Positions 38,557-47,032 of a DNA stretch of 64,000 nucleotides are shown in pieces. The first letter of the stretch is position 1. Every line of letters begins with the position of its first letter. The translations under genes and the position numbers were made by a program. The stretch is from NCBI GenBank assembly GCA_903939765.1, contig CAJAIK010000115.1, positions 137,977 to 201,976 on the forward strand, given 5' to 3'. A model generated the notes under the pieces. That model did no database searches. It was not told the origin of the DNA and saw only the letters and a list, made by a program, of their open reading frames with translations. Source of the DNA: an uncultured Chlorobiaceae bacterium (GTDB taxonomy: Bacteria > Bacteroidota > Chlorobiia > Chlorobiales > Chlorobiaceae).

Positions 38557-40020
38557 TTGTTAACTGGAGTATATTGGAATGCAGGTGATCACAAGAGTAA
38601 CTTTAAACGGTTAAAATATTGTATTTTGACTTCCAGAATTTTTTCAGGCTTCTGCATCGTTGTGCTTTTTCTTGCTTCACCCTCAATGGCCCGGAGCAGT
38701 GAACAAGCGGAAAGAAGGCTCACTCTTGCCAACTGTATCGAGGTGGCGCTCAGTAATGCAACTTCAGCAAAAAAGGCCGACTCAAACCTGAAGCTCCAAG
38801 GTGCTGATGTTTTGAGAAGTTACGGCAGCTTTCTTCCCCGACTCTCCGTATCGGCTGGCTATTCGCCCTATACGCTCAGACGCGCCTATGCTCCGGGGAG
38901 CCCCGTAGCCGAAGTGCAAAAAACAACAATCAAATCGGCTGACCTTACCCTTTCAACCTCGCTTAATCTTTTTAACGGATTCAGTGACTACGCAGCACTG
39001 CAAGCATCGCTCAAACAGGAACGCGCGGCTGAATTTACCCTTCGGCGAGCGCTCGAAAGTGTTGTTTACGATGTTACCCAAACCTATTATCAGGTGCGCC
39101 TGAACCAGGAACTCCTTGCTATTGCTCGCGAAAACCTCCTTCTTGCCCAGGATCAACTAACCCTGACTGACCGACAATTTCAGATTGGCCTCAAATCCAT
39201 GACCGATCGTTACCAGCAGCAGGCAGATGCTTCTGAAAGCGGCCTTCAGGTCATCAAGGCAGATACCCGCATGCAGCGCAGTATGTTTGAACTGCTTCGC
39301 CGCCTGCAAATTGACCCGCAAACAAAGATCATCCTCATACCCTCTCCGGAAGAGCTGCAAGCGCCTCTTTCATCGAAGCTTGATATCGACAGCCTTGCCG
39401 CCATAGCTCTTGAGAGGCGAAACGACCTGAAAAGCAAGCTTTTTGAAACCTATGCGGCCAAATGGCAGACAAGAGAGTCGCGGGCGCCATGGTATCCAAG
39501 AGTTGACCTTGGTTTTAACGTCAGTACGGGGGGAACCGAGTACTTCCACCCTGAATACGCCTATCCCCCGCTATCTGAGCAATTGAGTAATACGGTTGGA
39601 TACTCGGTGGCCCTGAACCTCAGTTGGGCTATCTTTGACGGGTTTCAGACCCGCTACAATGTTGAATCCGCCAAAGTCAACCAGTTGAACCAGCAACTCG
39701 ATTATGCAGATCTGAAAAGAAATATCGCCATCGATCTTCAGCAGGCGGCGGGAGAGTATACATCCGCATTCATGCAGATCGAAACGGCCAACGTAAGTTT
39801 TACAGCAGCGAACTCGGCATATGAAGGCATCAAAAGAAAATACGAACTCGGCGCTGCGGGATTTGTGGAACTCAGCACAGCACGAGCCACCCTTTTCAAT
39901 GCCCGATCCAATCAAGCCCAGGCCATCTATAATCTTGCGATGCAAAAAAGTATTCTTGATTTCACAACAGGCACCGTCATCATACCACAGCAACCAGAAT
40001 CCGGTATACCACAGAGATGA
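38557..40020 (+). CDS. TolC-family outer membrane efflux protein
   Basis: 487 residues. After a signal-like stretch (FCIVVLFLASPSMARSS) come two TolC repeats, each with helical coiled coils: the first starts LTLANCIEVALSNA, the second around DSLAAIALERRNDLKSK and YSVALNLSWAIFDGFQTRYN. It forms the outer-membrane channel of a tripartite exporter. No ATG fits; TTG at 38557 is the longest start and the true one may be a later TTG. It overlaps the adaptor gene by 4 bp. Confidence 0.88.
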   Translation: MLTGVYWNAGDHKSNFKRLKYCILTSRIFSGFCIVVLFLASPSMARSSEQAERRLTLANCIEVALSNATSAKKADSNLKLQGADVLRSYGSFLPRLSVSAGYSPYTLRRAYAPGSPVAEVQKTTIKSADLTLSTSLNLFNGFSDYAALQASLKQERAAEFTLRRALESVVYDVTQTYYQVRLNQELLAIARENLLLAQDQLTLTDRQFQIGLKSMTDRYQQQADASESGLQVIKADTRMQRSMFELLRRLQIDPQTKIILIPSPEELQAPLSSKLDIDSLAAIALERRNDLKSKLFETYAAKWQTRESRAPWYPRVDLGFNVSTGGTEYFHPEYAYPPLSEQLSNTVGYSVALNLSWAIFDGFQTRYNVESAKVNQLNQQLDYADLKRNIAIDLQQAAGEYTSAFMQIETANVSFTAANSAYEGIKRKYELGAAGFVELSTARATLFNARSNQAQAIYNLAMQKSILDFTTGTVIIPQQPESGIPQR

Positions 40021-41270
40021 GTAAACAAAAATCCTTGCTGAATCGAAAAACAATATGGATCTCCCTCGCAGCACTTCTGCTCGCTGGCGGATTGCTCTTT
40101 ACCTTTTTCAAGCTTCGCGAAAAACCCATTGAAGTAACAACCGAACAGGTTTCCGTGAAAGAGGTTGTCCATATCGTCACGGCTACCGGAAAAATTGAAC
40201 CCGCGCTTGTGGTAGCCATGTCACCCGACGTTTCAGGGGAGATTATCGAGTTGCCCATCAGTGATGGACAGAGTGTTCGGAAAGGAGATCTCCTGTTCAA
40301 AATCCAGCCTGACATCTATATCAATCAGGTGGAACAGAGCCTCGCCCAGCTTAACTCCGCCAAATCGCAAAGTCTGGAGACGAGCGCCAGAAAAATCAAG
40401 GCAGAGGATGATTTCCATAAGGCTTCACTGCTCTACAAGGACAAGCTGATCTCCGAATCAGATTATATCACATCGAGAACCAATGCACAAGCAGCACGGG
40501 CAGCTTATCAGGCCTCAATCTATACTATTGCACAGAACAAAAGCCTGCTTGACCAGAACCAGGATCGTCTGAAAAAGAGTGTGGTCCGTGCACCGATTGA
40601 TGGTTCCATCATTGTCCTCAACAGCAAACTTGGCGAACGTGTCGTCGGCACCGGGCAGTTTCCCGGCACCGAGGTACTGCGACTGGCAAACCTTGACAGT
40701 ATGCAGGTCGAAGTAGAGGTCAATGAAAACGATATTGTCAATGTCAAAACGGGCAACCCTGTCTCCATCACGGTCGATGCTTACGGTGATCGCATCTTCA
40801 AGGGAAACGTGCATGAGATATCCAACTCGGCTATTTCCAAGGCCGCAGGAACGCAGGAGGAGGTAACCAATTTTTCGGTCAAGATCCGCATTTTCAATCA
40901 TGACCGTCTGCTGAAACCCGGTATGAGCGCAACGGCGGATATTGAATCACAGCGGATAAAAAATGCTCTTGTCGTCCCCATTCAAAGCGTTACCGTCAGA
41001 TCTGAGCCCGAAAATGCTGTGAGCAAAAAAACTGAGAAATCACCCATAACCATAACATCCACCAGCAAGGAACCCGAAAGCCGGCAGGGAGTTTTTGTCG
41101 TCAAATCAGGACGGGCATCGTTCCGGACAGTTAAAACAGGCACGACCGACAATACCCATATTATCATCACCGCTGGACTCAGAAGAGGAGAAGAGGTTGT
41201 TTCTGGAAGTTACACCGCCATTACCAGCCAGCTCAAAGAGGGCAGCCTGGTTAAACAGCAGCAAAAATAA
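40017..41270 (+). CDS. MacA/HlyD-family periplasmic adaptor
   Basis: 417 residues. An N-terminal membrane anchor ([17 protein letters not shown]), lipoyl half-motifs ([23 protein letters not shown] with [18 protein letters not shown], and [10 protein letters not shown]), a coiled-coil hairpin (about 100-185), a beta-barrel ([15 protein letters not shown]) and a membrane-proximal domain. MacA-type adaptors link a TolC channel with a MacB ABC permease. The four genes here (TolC, adaptor, ATPase, permeases) form one operon. Confidence 0.9.
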   Translation: MSKQKSLLNRKTIWISLAALLLAGGLLFTFFKLREKPIEVTTEQVSVKEVVHIVTATGKIEPALVVAMSPDVSGEIIELPISDGQSVRKGDLLFKIQPDIYINQVEQSLAQLNSAKSQSLETSARKIKAEDDFHKASLLYKDKLISESDYITSRTNAQAARAAYQASIYTIAQNKSLLDQNQDRLKKSVVRAPIDGSIIVLNSKLGERVVGTGQFPGTEVLRLANLDSMQVEVEVNENDIVNVKTGNPVSITVDAYGDRIFKGNVHEISNSAISKAAGTQEEVTNFSVKIRIFNHDRLLKPGMSATADIESQRIKNALVVPIQSVTVRSEPENAVSKKTEKSPITITSTSKEPESRQGVFVVKSGRASFRTVKTGTTDNTHIIITAGLRRGEEVVSGSYTAITSQLKEGSLVKQQQK

Positions 41271-41277
41271 CCCGAAA

Positions 41278-41967
41278 ATGGAGAATCAGGCTGTCATAAC
41301 CATGAAATCGCTCTGCAAATTCTACGAGATGGGCGATCAGGTTGTCCATGCACTTGACTCAATCAATCTTGATTTCCAGCGCAACGATTATACGGCCATC
41401 ATGGGGCCGTCAGGGAGCGGAAAATCAACACTCATGAACATTATCGGATGTCTTGATACCCCCACTTCGGGCAGTTATGAACTCAACCATCAGAGTGTTG
41501 CAGAAATGGATGACGACGAACTGGCCCGTATCAGAAACCGCGAAATCGGTTTTGTGTTTCAAACCTTTAACCTGCTTCCCCGCCTTAATTGCCTGAGCAA
41601 TGTCGAGCTCCCGCTGATCTATGCCGGAGTATCGCCTGAAGAGCGGCAGGAACGTGCTCGTGAAGCGCTCGTCAAAGTGGGTCTCGGCGACAGGATGACC
41701 CATAAACCTGCTGAACTTTCCGGAGGTCAGATTCAGCGGGTAGCCATAGCAAGGGCACTGATCAACAAGCCCTCCATCATTCTCGCCGATGAACCAACAG
41801 GAAACCTCGACACCGCCACAAGCCATGACATCATGGATATTTTCGGATCGCTTTCCGAAGCAGGTAACACCATTATCCTGATCACCCATGAAGAAGATAT
41901 TGCCCGATATACCCGTCGTGTCATTCGTCTCCGGGATGGAAAAATCGAAAGCGACACCAAACAATGA
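41278..41967 (+). CDS. MacB/LolD-type ABC transporter ATPase
   Basis: 229 residues. Walker [10 protein letters not shown] (about residues 43-51), Q-loop [11 protein letters not shown], signature [15 protein letters not shown], Walker [13 protein letters not shown], then the H-loop LITHEED. This is the stand-alone MacB-type ATPase for mechanotransmission exporters. The start ATG at 41278 follows the adaptor stop by 7 bp; the track ORF from 41095 is an artefact. Confidence 0.92.
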   Translation: MENQAVITMKSLCKFYEMGDQVVHALDSINLDFQRNDYTAIMGPSGSGKSTLMNIIGCLDTPTSGSYELNHQSVAEMDDDELARIRNREIGFVFQTFNLLPRLNCLSNVELPLIYAGVSPEERQERAREALVKVGLGDRMTHKPAELSGGQIQRVAIARALINKPSIILADEPTGNLDTATSHDIMDIFGSLSEAGNTIILITHEEDIARYTRRVIRLRDGKIESDTKQ

Positions 41968-43232
41968 ACCGGACGACATACCAACAGTTCCGTTATGAAA
42001 CCACTGAGAGCCTGAAAATGGCCCTCTATCAGATACGTGCCAATAAAATACGCTCGTTCCTGACAGCTCTGGGCGTGATTATCGGCATTGTCGCCATTAC
42101 CATGATGGGAACCGCAATCAACGGTATCGATCTGGGATTCGAAAAAAGCCTTGCCATGCTCGGCTACGACGTTATCTATGTCCAGAAATCATCATGGAGC
42201 ACCATGGGGGAATGGTGGAGGTACCGGAACCGTCCGGACCTGAAAACAACCTATGCCGATCAACTCAATCGTATTATTGCCGATACTCCCCGCTCTGAGC
42301 TTCTCATTGCTGTACCTCAGATGTCAACCTACCAGGCATCGGCAAAGTACCGTGAACGAGTTCTTGAACAGGTCTTTTCCCTCGGGACAACCCATGAGTA
42401 CCTGCAGACCGCATCCGGCAATCTTACCGCCGGACGATTCTTTACTGCCGGAGAATCAATCAGCAGGGAGATGGTCGCGGTCATCGGTGACGATATTGCC
42501 ACCGGCCTCTTTCCGGGTGAACCAGCTCTGGGCAAATCAATCCAGCTCAAAAACCGCAAGCTCCGCATTATCGGCATCTTTAAAAAACAGGGGAAGTTTC
42601 TCGGGCTCTTCAGTTTTGACAATCAAATCATCATGCCGCTCGGAGCCTTTGAAAAAGTATATGGAAAAAACATGTTCATAACCATCAGGGTAAAAATCAA
42701 AGCCCAGGAGCGTGTTGCTGAAGCAAAAGAGGAGCTGCTCGGATTGATGAGAAGAATCCGGAGAATTTCGCCTGGAAATGAAGAGGACTTCTCCATCAAT
42801 GAACAGCAAGCATTCAAAAGCCAGCTTGACCCCATCAAAAACGGCATTGCTATCGCTGGCATCTTCATTACCGGCATGTCGCTCTTTGTCGGGGCCATCG
42901 GTATCATGAACATCACCTTTGTCAGCGTGAAAGAGCGTACCAGAGAGATCGGACTGCGCAAGGCCCTTGGCGCCAGACGTCGAACCATTCTGCTGCAATT
43001 TCTCATCGAGTCGATCATGATCTGCCTCATCGGCGGCGTTATTGGTCTCGGAACGGCCCTGACGATCACCTTTGCCATTGAAAAAATTGTGCCCGATTTT
43101 CCGATACAATTCTCTTTGAATCTTGTGCTGGCAAGTCTTGTTGTTTCCGTGGCCACGGGTATTATCTCGGGACTTGCTCCTGCCGTAACGGCCTCAAAGC
43201 TCGACCCGGCAGACTCGCTGCGTTATGAATAG
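41964..43232 (+). CDS. MacB-like ABC permease, first copy
   Basis: 422 residues. An N-terminal membrane helix ([19 protein letters not shown]), a ~220-residue periplasmic MacB core, then three C-terminal helices ([40 protein letters not shown] gives the FtsX motif). The gene overlaps the ATPase gene by 4 bp. Together with the next, paralogous permease it probably forms a heterodimer. Confidence 0.9.
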   Translation: MNRTTYQQFRYETTESLKMALYQIRANKIRSFLTALGVIIGIVAITMMGTAINGIDLGFEKSLAMLGYDVIYVQKSSWSTMGEWWRYRNRPDLKTTYADQLNRIIADTPRSELLIAVPQMSTYQASAKYRERVLEQVFSLGTTHEYLQTASGNLTAGRFFTAGESISREMVAVIGDDIATGLFPGEPALGKSIQLKNRKLRIIGIFKKQGKFLGLFSFDNQIIMPLGAFEKVYGKNMFITIRVKIKAQERVAEAKEELLGLMRRIRRISPGNEEDFSINEQQAFKSQLDPIKNGIAIAGIFITGMSLFVGAIGIMNITFVSVKERTREIGLRKALGARRRTILLQFLIESIMICLIGGVIGLGTALTITFAIEKIVPDFPIQFSLNLVLASLVVSVATGIISGLAPAVTASKLDPADSLRYE

Positions 43233-43240
43233 GAGTTCTT

Positions 43241-44476
43241 ATGTTGTTGCGTGAAACCGTCATTCAGGCACTTTCTTCCCTGGCTGTCAACAAGCTCCGC
43301 TCATGGCTGACCATCATGGGCGTCGCTGTCGGCGTATTTTCCATCATTGCCGTCATGACCGCCCTTGATGCCATCGACAAAAGCGTCGAGTCAGGCCTGA
43401 CAAGTCTCGGAGCCAACACCTTCCAGATACAAAAAAATCCAGCGACCGTGTTCGGTGGCGGGCATGGCCGCAATGTACTGGCCAACAGGAAAGACATCAC
43501 CTACAAGCAGGCCCAGCTTTTCAAAAAAAACATGGGATCAAAAGCCAGAACAATCGGCTTCATGATTTCCAGCCAGGCCAATCAGGCAAAATATGCCAAC
43601 CAGGCAACCAATCCTGACGTCATCATGCAGGGCGCTGACGAGAACTTCTCCCTCTCAAACGGCTATACCATAGCAACAGGACGTAATCTTTCAGAGACCG
43701 ACATCCGATCAGCCAGAAACGCCGCCATCCTTGGAGGCGAAGTTGCCGCAAAACTCTTTCCGACTGGCGAAAATCCGCAAAACAAGTTTATCAAGGTAAA
43801 CGGCGAAATCTACACGGTTGCCGGAGTTTTCGAAAAAAAGGGGGCTGCATTCGGTCAAAGTCAGGATAACTTTGTGCTCATTCCCATTACCCGATACCTC
43901 GACCACATCAATGAAAAAAGCAGTTTAAGCATCACCATTGAAGCCCTCTCACGCAAAGAATATCAGCCAACTATCGACCGCGCAATCGGTGCAATGAGAC
44001 TTGCAAGGGGGCTGACCGTCAAGGATGCCAACGATTTTGAAATCAGAACCAATGAATCCCTGATCGACTCGTTCAGGGATATAAAACTCGCCATCGGCAC
44101 CGGCGCATTCATCATCAGCTTTATGGCCCTCCTGACCGCAGGAGTGGGAATCATGAACATCATGCTGGTCAGCGTCACCGAAAGAACCCGGGAGATCGGA
44201 ATCAGAAAATCGATCGGTGCTCCCCGCAGAACCATTCTTCGCCAGTTCCTCTTCGAATCATTTTTTCTTTCCCTTGCTGGTGGAGTGATTGGCGTTCTTG
44301 CAGGCATCACCGCAGGCAACGTTGTTGCGTGGAAATTCAATCTCCCTCCCATATTTCCATGGGTATGGATAACCGTCTCCATGATTGTCTGTTCCGGTAT
44401 CGGTATGGCCTTTGGACTTTTTCCGGCATGGAAGGCTGCAAACCTCAACCCGGTGGAAGCTCTGAGACCAAAGTAG
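43241..44476 (+). CDS. MacB-like ABC permease, second copy
   Basis: 411 residues with the same four-helix layout: N-terminal helix (WLTIMGVAVGVFSIIAVMT), MacB periplasmic core, and FtsX block LTAGVGIMNIMLVSVTERTREIGIRKSIGAPRR. It is related to but clearly distinct from the previous gene. AGGAG lies 7 bases before the ATG. Two tandem non-identical permeases with one ATPase suggest a heterodimeric exporter; substrate unknown. Confidence 0.9.
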   Translation: MLLRETVIQALSSLAVNKLRSWLTIMGVAVGVFSIIAVMTALDAIDKSVESGLTSLGANTFQIQKNPATVFGGGHGRNVLANRKDITYKQAQLFKKNMGSKARTIGFMISSQANQAKYANQATNPDVIMQGADENFSLSNGYTIATGRNLSETDIRSARNAAILGGEVAAKLFPTGENPQNKFIKVNGEIYTVAGVFEKKGAAFGQSQDNFVLIPITRYLDHINEKSSLSITIEALSRKEYQPTIDRAIGAMRLARGLTVKDANDFEIRTNESLIDSFRDIKLAIGTGAFIISFMALLTAGVGIMNIMLVSVTERTREIGIRKSIGAPRRTILRQFLFESFFLSLAGGVIGVLAGITAGNVVAWKFNLPPIFPWVWITVSMIVCSGIGMAFGLFPAWKAANLNPVEALRPK

Positions 44477-44524
44477 GGTGGATAGTTTGGCAAGTCCTGG
44501 AATAGAGCCTCACGTTGAGCCTGT

Positions 44525-45466
44525 TCATGAAATATGGAACAAATTGGCTGCATACTGTTTGACCTGATGCATCATGGTTGATTCACCGGCAGCAAATGCT
44601 TCAAGCTGCTTTTTCAGGCCGGAGCCTTCACCATAAGTACAGTCTACACGATCCCACGATGGCAACACATCGTTTTCAATCCACTGCCAGCGCTGCTCCC
44701 GGTCCGTGACGCTCTTGATACCAGTCAGCGTTTCGAAATATCCTGAAAAGGATGAAAAAGAGGCTTTGACGTTTTCAACCGCTCCGGAAAAATCAAGCTC
44801 GCTTCCAAACGAAACGACAATCCTTCCCTGAGGACTGATCGCATCAAAAACCGGCTGCAAGGTATTGAGCTGTTCATGACGAAGCAACAGTACATTACCA
44901 TTCCATATCACCCTGCGGGCCTCCTCTTCATTTCCCGCTTTTTCCAGTATGCGAAACCCCTCATCAATCATCCTGAATCCTGTCAGCAAATATTCTTCAT
45001 TTTCTTTGCAGCAGTTTTTCTCAATCTCACCAATACCGCTTTCCTGATAGGCTGCATGTGCCCAGGCGATATCGGCAAAAATAGCATTGTTCCCACGACG
45101 GATTTCATCAAGATCGACAAGAAAAAGCTGCCGGGCTGCTACCGAATGCATAAATGAAGGAACTGAAAAAAGGTTGTTAAGGGCAGAACGGAACAACCTT
45201 GCGGGATCAAATGAAAAACCTTGATTCGTCGCCTCTTCCTGAATGACAAATTGATCAGGAGCATGCATCATTTCGGAAAACGCAAGCGCAATACCAACCT
45301 GCCGCGAAGCAAACGCAGCCATCCCTGCCCACTTGAACAGCTCCGGTTTCTGCAAATACCACGCCGCATACTGAGCTGTAATGGCTATGTTACGCTCTAC
45401 AATCCTCTCCTTCGGTGGCAAGCCGGATTCAAGCTGTTCAATCCATTCTTCTTTTGAGCGGCTCAT
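44525..45466 (-). CDS. uncharacterised protein
   Basis: 313 residues, soluble, no signal peptide. The N-terminal half is helical and contains ITAQYAAWYLQKPELFKWAG, then FADIAWAHAAYQESGIGEIE. That pattern recalls DUF2515 proteins, but I cannot confirm it. The C-terminal half includes RIVVSFGSELDFSGAVENV and a Trp-rich segment (RQWQWIEN-like). It is convergent with the permease operon and stands alone. Confidence 0.6.
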   Translation of the reverse strand: MSRSKEEWIEQLESGLPPKERIVERNIAITAQYAAWYLQKPELFKWAGMAAFASRQVGIALAFSEMMHAPDQFVIQEEATNQGFSFDPARLFRSALNNLFSVPSFMHSVAARQLFLVDLDEIRRGNNAIFADIAWAHAAYQESGIGEIEKNCCKENEEYLLTGFRMIDEGFRILEKAGNEEEARRVIWNGNVLLLRHEQLNTLQPVFDAISPQGRIVVSFGSELDFSGAVENVKASFSSFSGYFETLTGIKSVTDREQRWQWIENDVLPSWDRVDCTYGEGSGLKKQLEAFAAGESTMMHQVKQYAANLFHIS

Positions 45467-45680
45467 GACAATACTTTGGTCTTAAAGGGTTACTGCTGTC
45501 AAGGATATAAACCAACAAATCAGATTATAAATTTTCGTCCGCATCAAACCGTTGTCGTATTCCCTGGCAAGAGAAGCAGCAACATGATTACAGCTCGCAT
45601 TTCTTTACAGGTGTCACTCAATTGAGGATTTATTCAGCCGGTTTTGCTGTTTTCGTATTGACGTTTTTTATGAGCTGTTA

Positions 45681-46406
45681 ATGCAAAACTTTTTAAACAA
45701 AAACACCCCAAAAACAATGAAACCTCTTCAAAAACTTGCCAAATCATTCGTTTTTCTGCTCATTCTTGCCATGGCCAGCATGACCTGGGGCTGTGAGTCA
45801 TCAACGAATGCCGGTCGCGGTGCAGGTATTGGTGCAACGGCTGGCGGTGTTATTGGTGGTATTATCGGCAGCCGCTCGGGCAGTTGGGCGAAAGGGGCTA
45901 TTATCGGCGCCGTCATCGGCGGAGCTGGGGGAGCACTTATTGGCAACTACATGGACAAGCAGGCCGCTGAAATCGACCGCGATGTTGAGGGAGCGCGTGT
46001 TGAACGTGTCGGCGAAAGCATCAGGGTGATTTTCGACTCCGGCATTCTCTTCTCAACCGGCTCGGCAACCATAACCTCGACCAGCCGCTACAACATTGAA
46101 AAACTTGCACGCATTCTCAACCGCTATCACGACACAACCCTGGTCATCGAAGGTCATACCGACAATACCGGCAGCGAGACAGCAAACCAGTCTCTTTCCG
46201 AAAGAAGGGCTGAATCGGTAGCAAACCTGCTTGAGGCGTACGGTGTTTCCTCCAGAAGAGTCTCCCCGGTCGGGTTCGGTGAAACCCGTCCCGTTTCAAC
46301 CAACGAAACAGAAGAGGGGCGCAGGCTTAACCGTCGCGTGGAAGTGCTGATCTATGCGAACGACGACCTGAAACGTCAGGCAGATTCCGGCGAGTTGAGG
46401 TATTAA
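45681..46406 (+). CDS. OmpA-family lipoprotein with glycine zipper
   Basis: 241 residues (a later ATG at codon 13, MKPLQKLAKS, may be the start). The signal leads to lipobox TWGC (Cys38 in the long form). A Gly-zipper stretch (GIGATAGGVIGGIIGSRSG and GAIIGAVIGGAGGALIGNYMD) is followed by an OmpA C-terminal domain with TLVIEGHTDNTGSE and LSERRAESVANLL, which binds peptidoglycan. This layout resembles E. coli YiaD. A very strong hairpin terminator follows. Confidence 0.88.
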   Translation: MQNFLNKNTPKTMKPLQKLAKSFVFLLILAMASMTWGCESSTNAGRGAGIGATAGGVIGGIIGSRSGSWAKGAIIGAVIGGAGGALIGNYMDKQAAEIDRDVEGARVERVGESIRVIFDSGILFSTGSATITSTSRYNIEKLARILNRYHDTTLVIEGHTDNTGSETANQSLSERRAESVANLLEAYGVSSRRVSPVGFGETRPVSTNETEEGRRLNRRVEVLIYANDDLKRQADSGELRY

Positions 46407-46433
46407 CTCTTTTTTTTAATGCAAGTTGTCAAT

Positions 46434-46478
46434 CCAGTAAAAAAGCCTGAACTCCATCTTTTCAGGCTTTTTTACTGG
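46434..46478. terminator. perfect 18-bp bidirectional terminator
   Basis: The inverted repeat CCAGTAAAAAAGCCTGAA (18 bp, perfect) spans a 9-nt loop. It carries A and T runs inside the stem, so it can terminate on either strand. It follows the OmpA-family gene. Confidence 0.9.
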
Positions 46479-46502
46479 CGCACTGGGGGGAAAAAACAAA
46501 AA

Positions 46503-46988
46503 ATGGTTACATTCCCTCCGTCCAAAACAAGCCTGACCAAAATGGATGATTATGTCAGCACACTCTCCTTTGTAAAACATAACGCACCAACCATGATCTA
46601 TTTCAAAACTGCCGAAGAGGTCCTTTTTCAATGGGTTACACGAGTCTGCAGCGGAAATGCCGACGACATTGCTGCGCTTTATCATGAATCGGCTGTCCTT
46701 ATTCCTACCTTTTCTCCCCATACCGTCATAACCCCCGAGGGAGTAAGAGACTACTTTGGACAGCTTGCGACACGGGACGGTCTTGGTGTCCGTTTGCACA
46801 ACAAGGCACTCAGAAAACAGTCAGTAAGCGATACCTTGCATACTCTGAGCGGCATCTGCTCCTTTGAATTTGAAGTCGACCAGGTACTGCTCTCCTTTCC
46901 TTCACGATTTACTTTTGTCATCGATATATCGCTTCCGAAACCCATTCTGCACCACCACTCATCGCAGGTACCAAGGAATCTTTCGTAA
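46503..46988 (+). CDS. NTF2-like (CaMKII-association/SnoaL-type) protein
   Basis: 161 residues. The core (LFQWVTRVCSGNADDIAALY, then HESAVLIPTFSP, and a final strand pair with FPSRFTFVIDI) matches the cone-like NTF2 fold of the CaMKII-association/DUF4440 group. Members bind small ligands or act as isomerases; nothing here shows catalysis. The track ORF from 46419 includes terminator sequence; ATG 46503 or 46542 is more likely. It precedes the GH15 gene by 44 bp. Confidence 0.65.
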   Translation: MVTFPPSKTSLTKMDDYVSTLSFVKHNAPTMIYFKTAEEVLFQWVTRVCSGNADDIAALYHESAVLIPTFSPHTVITPEGVRDYFGQLATRDGLGVRLHNKALRKQSVSDTLHTLSGICSFEFEVDQVLLSFPSRFTFVIDISLPKPILHHHSSQVPRNLS

Positions 46989-47032
46989 ATTCCGTAATGT
47001 TTCACCCAACGCCCAAAGAGAGGAATTACGAA

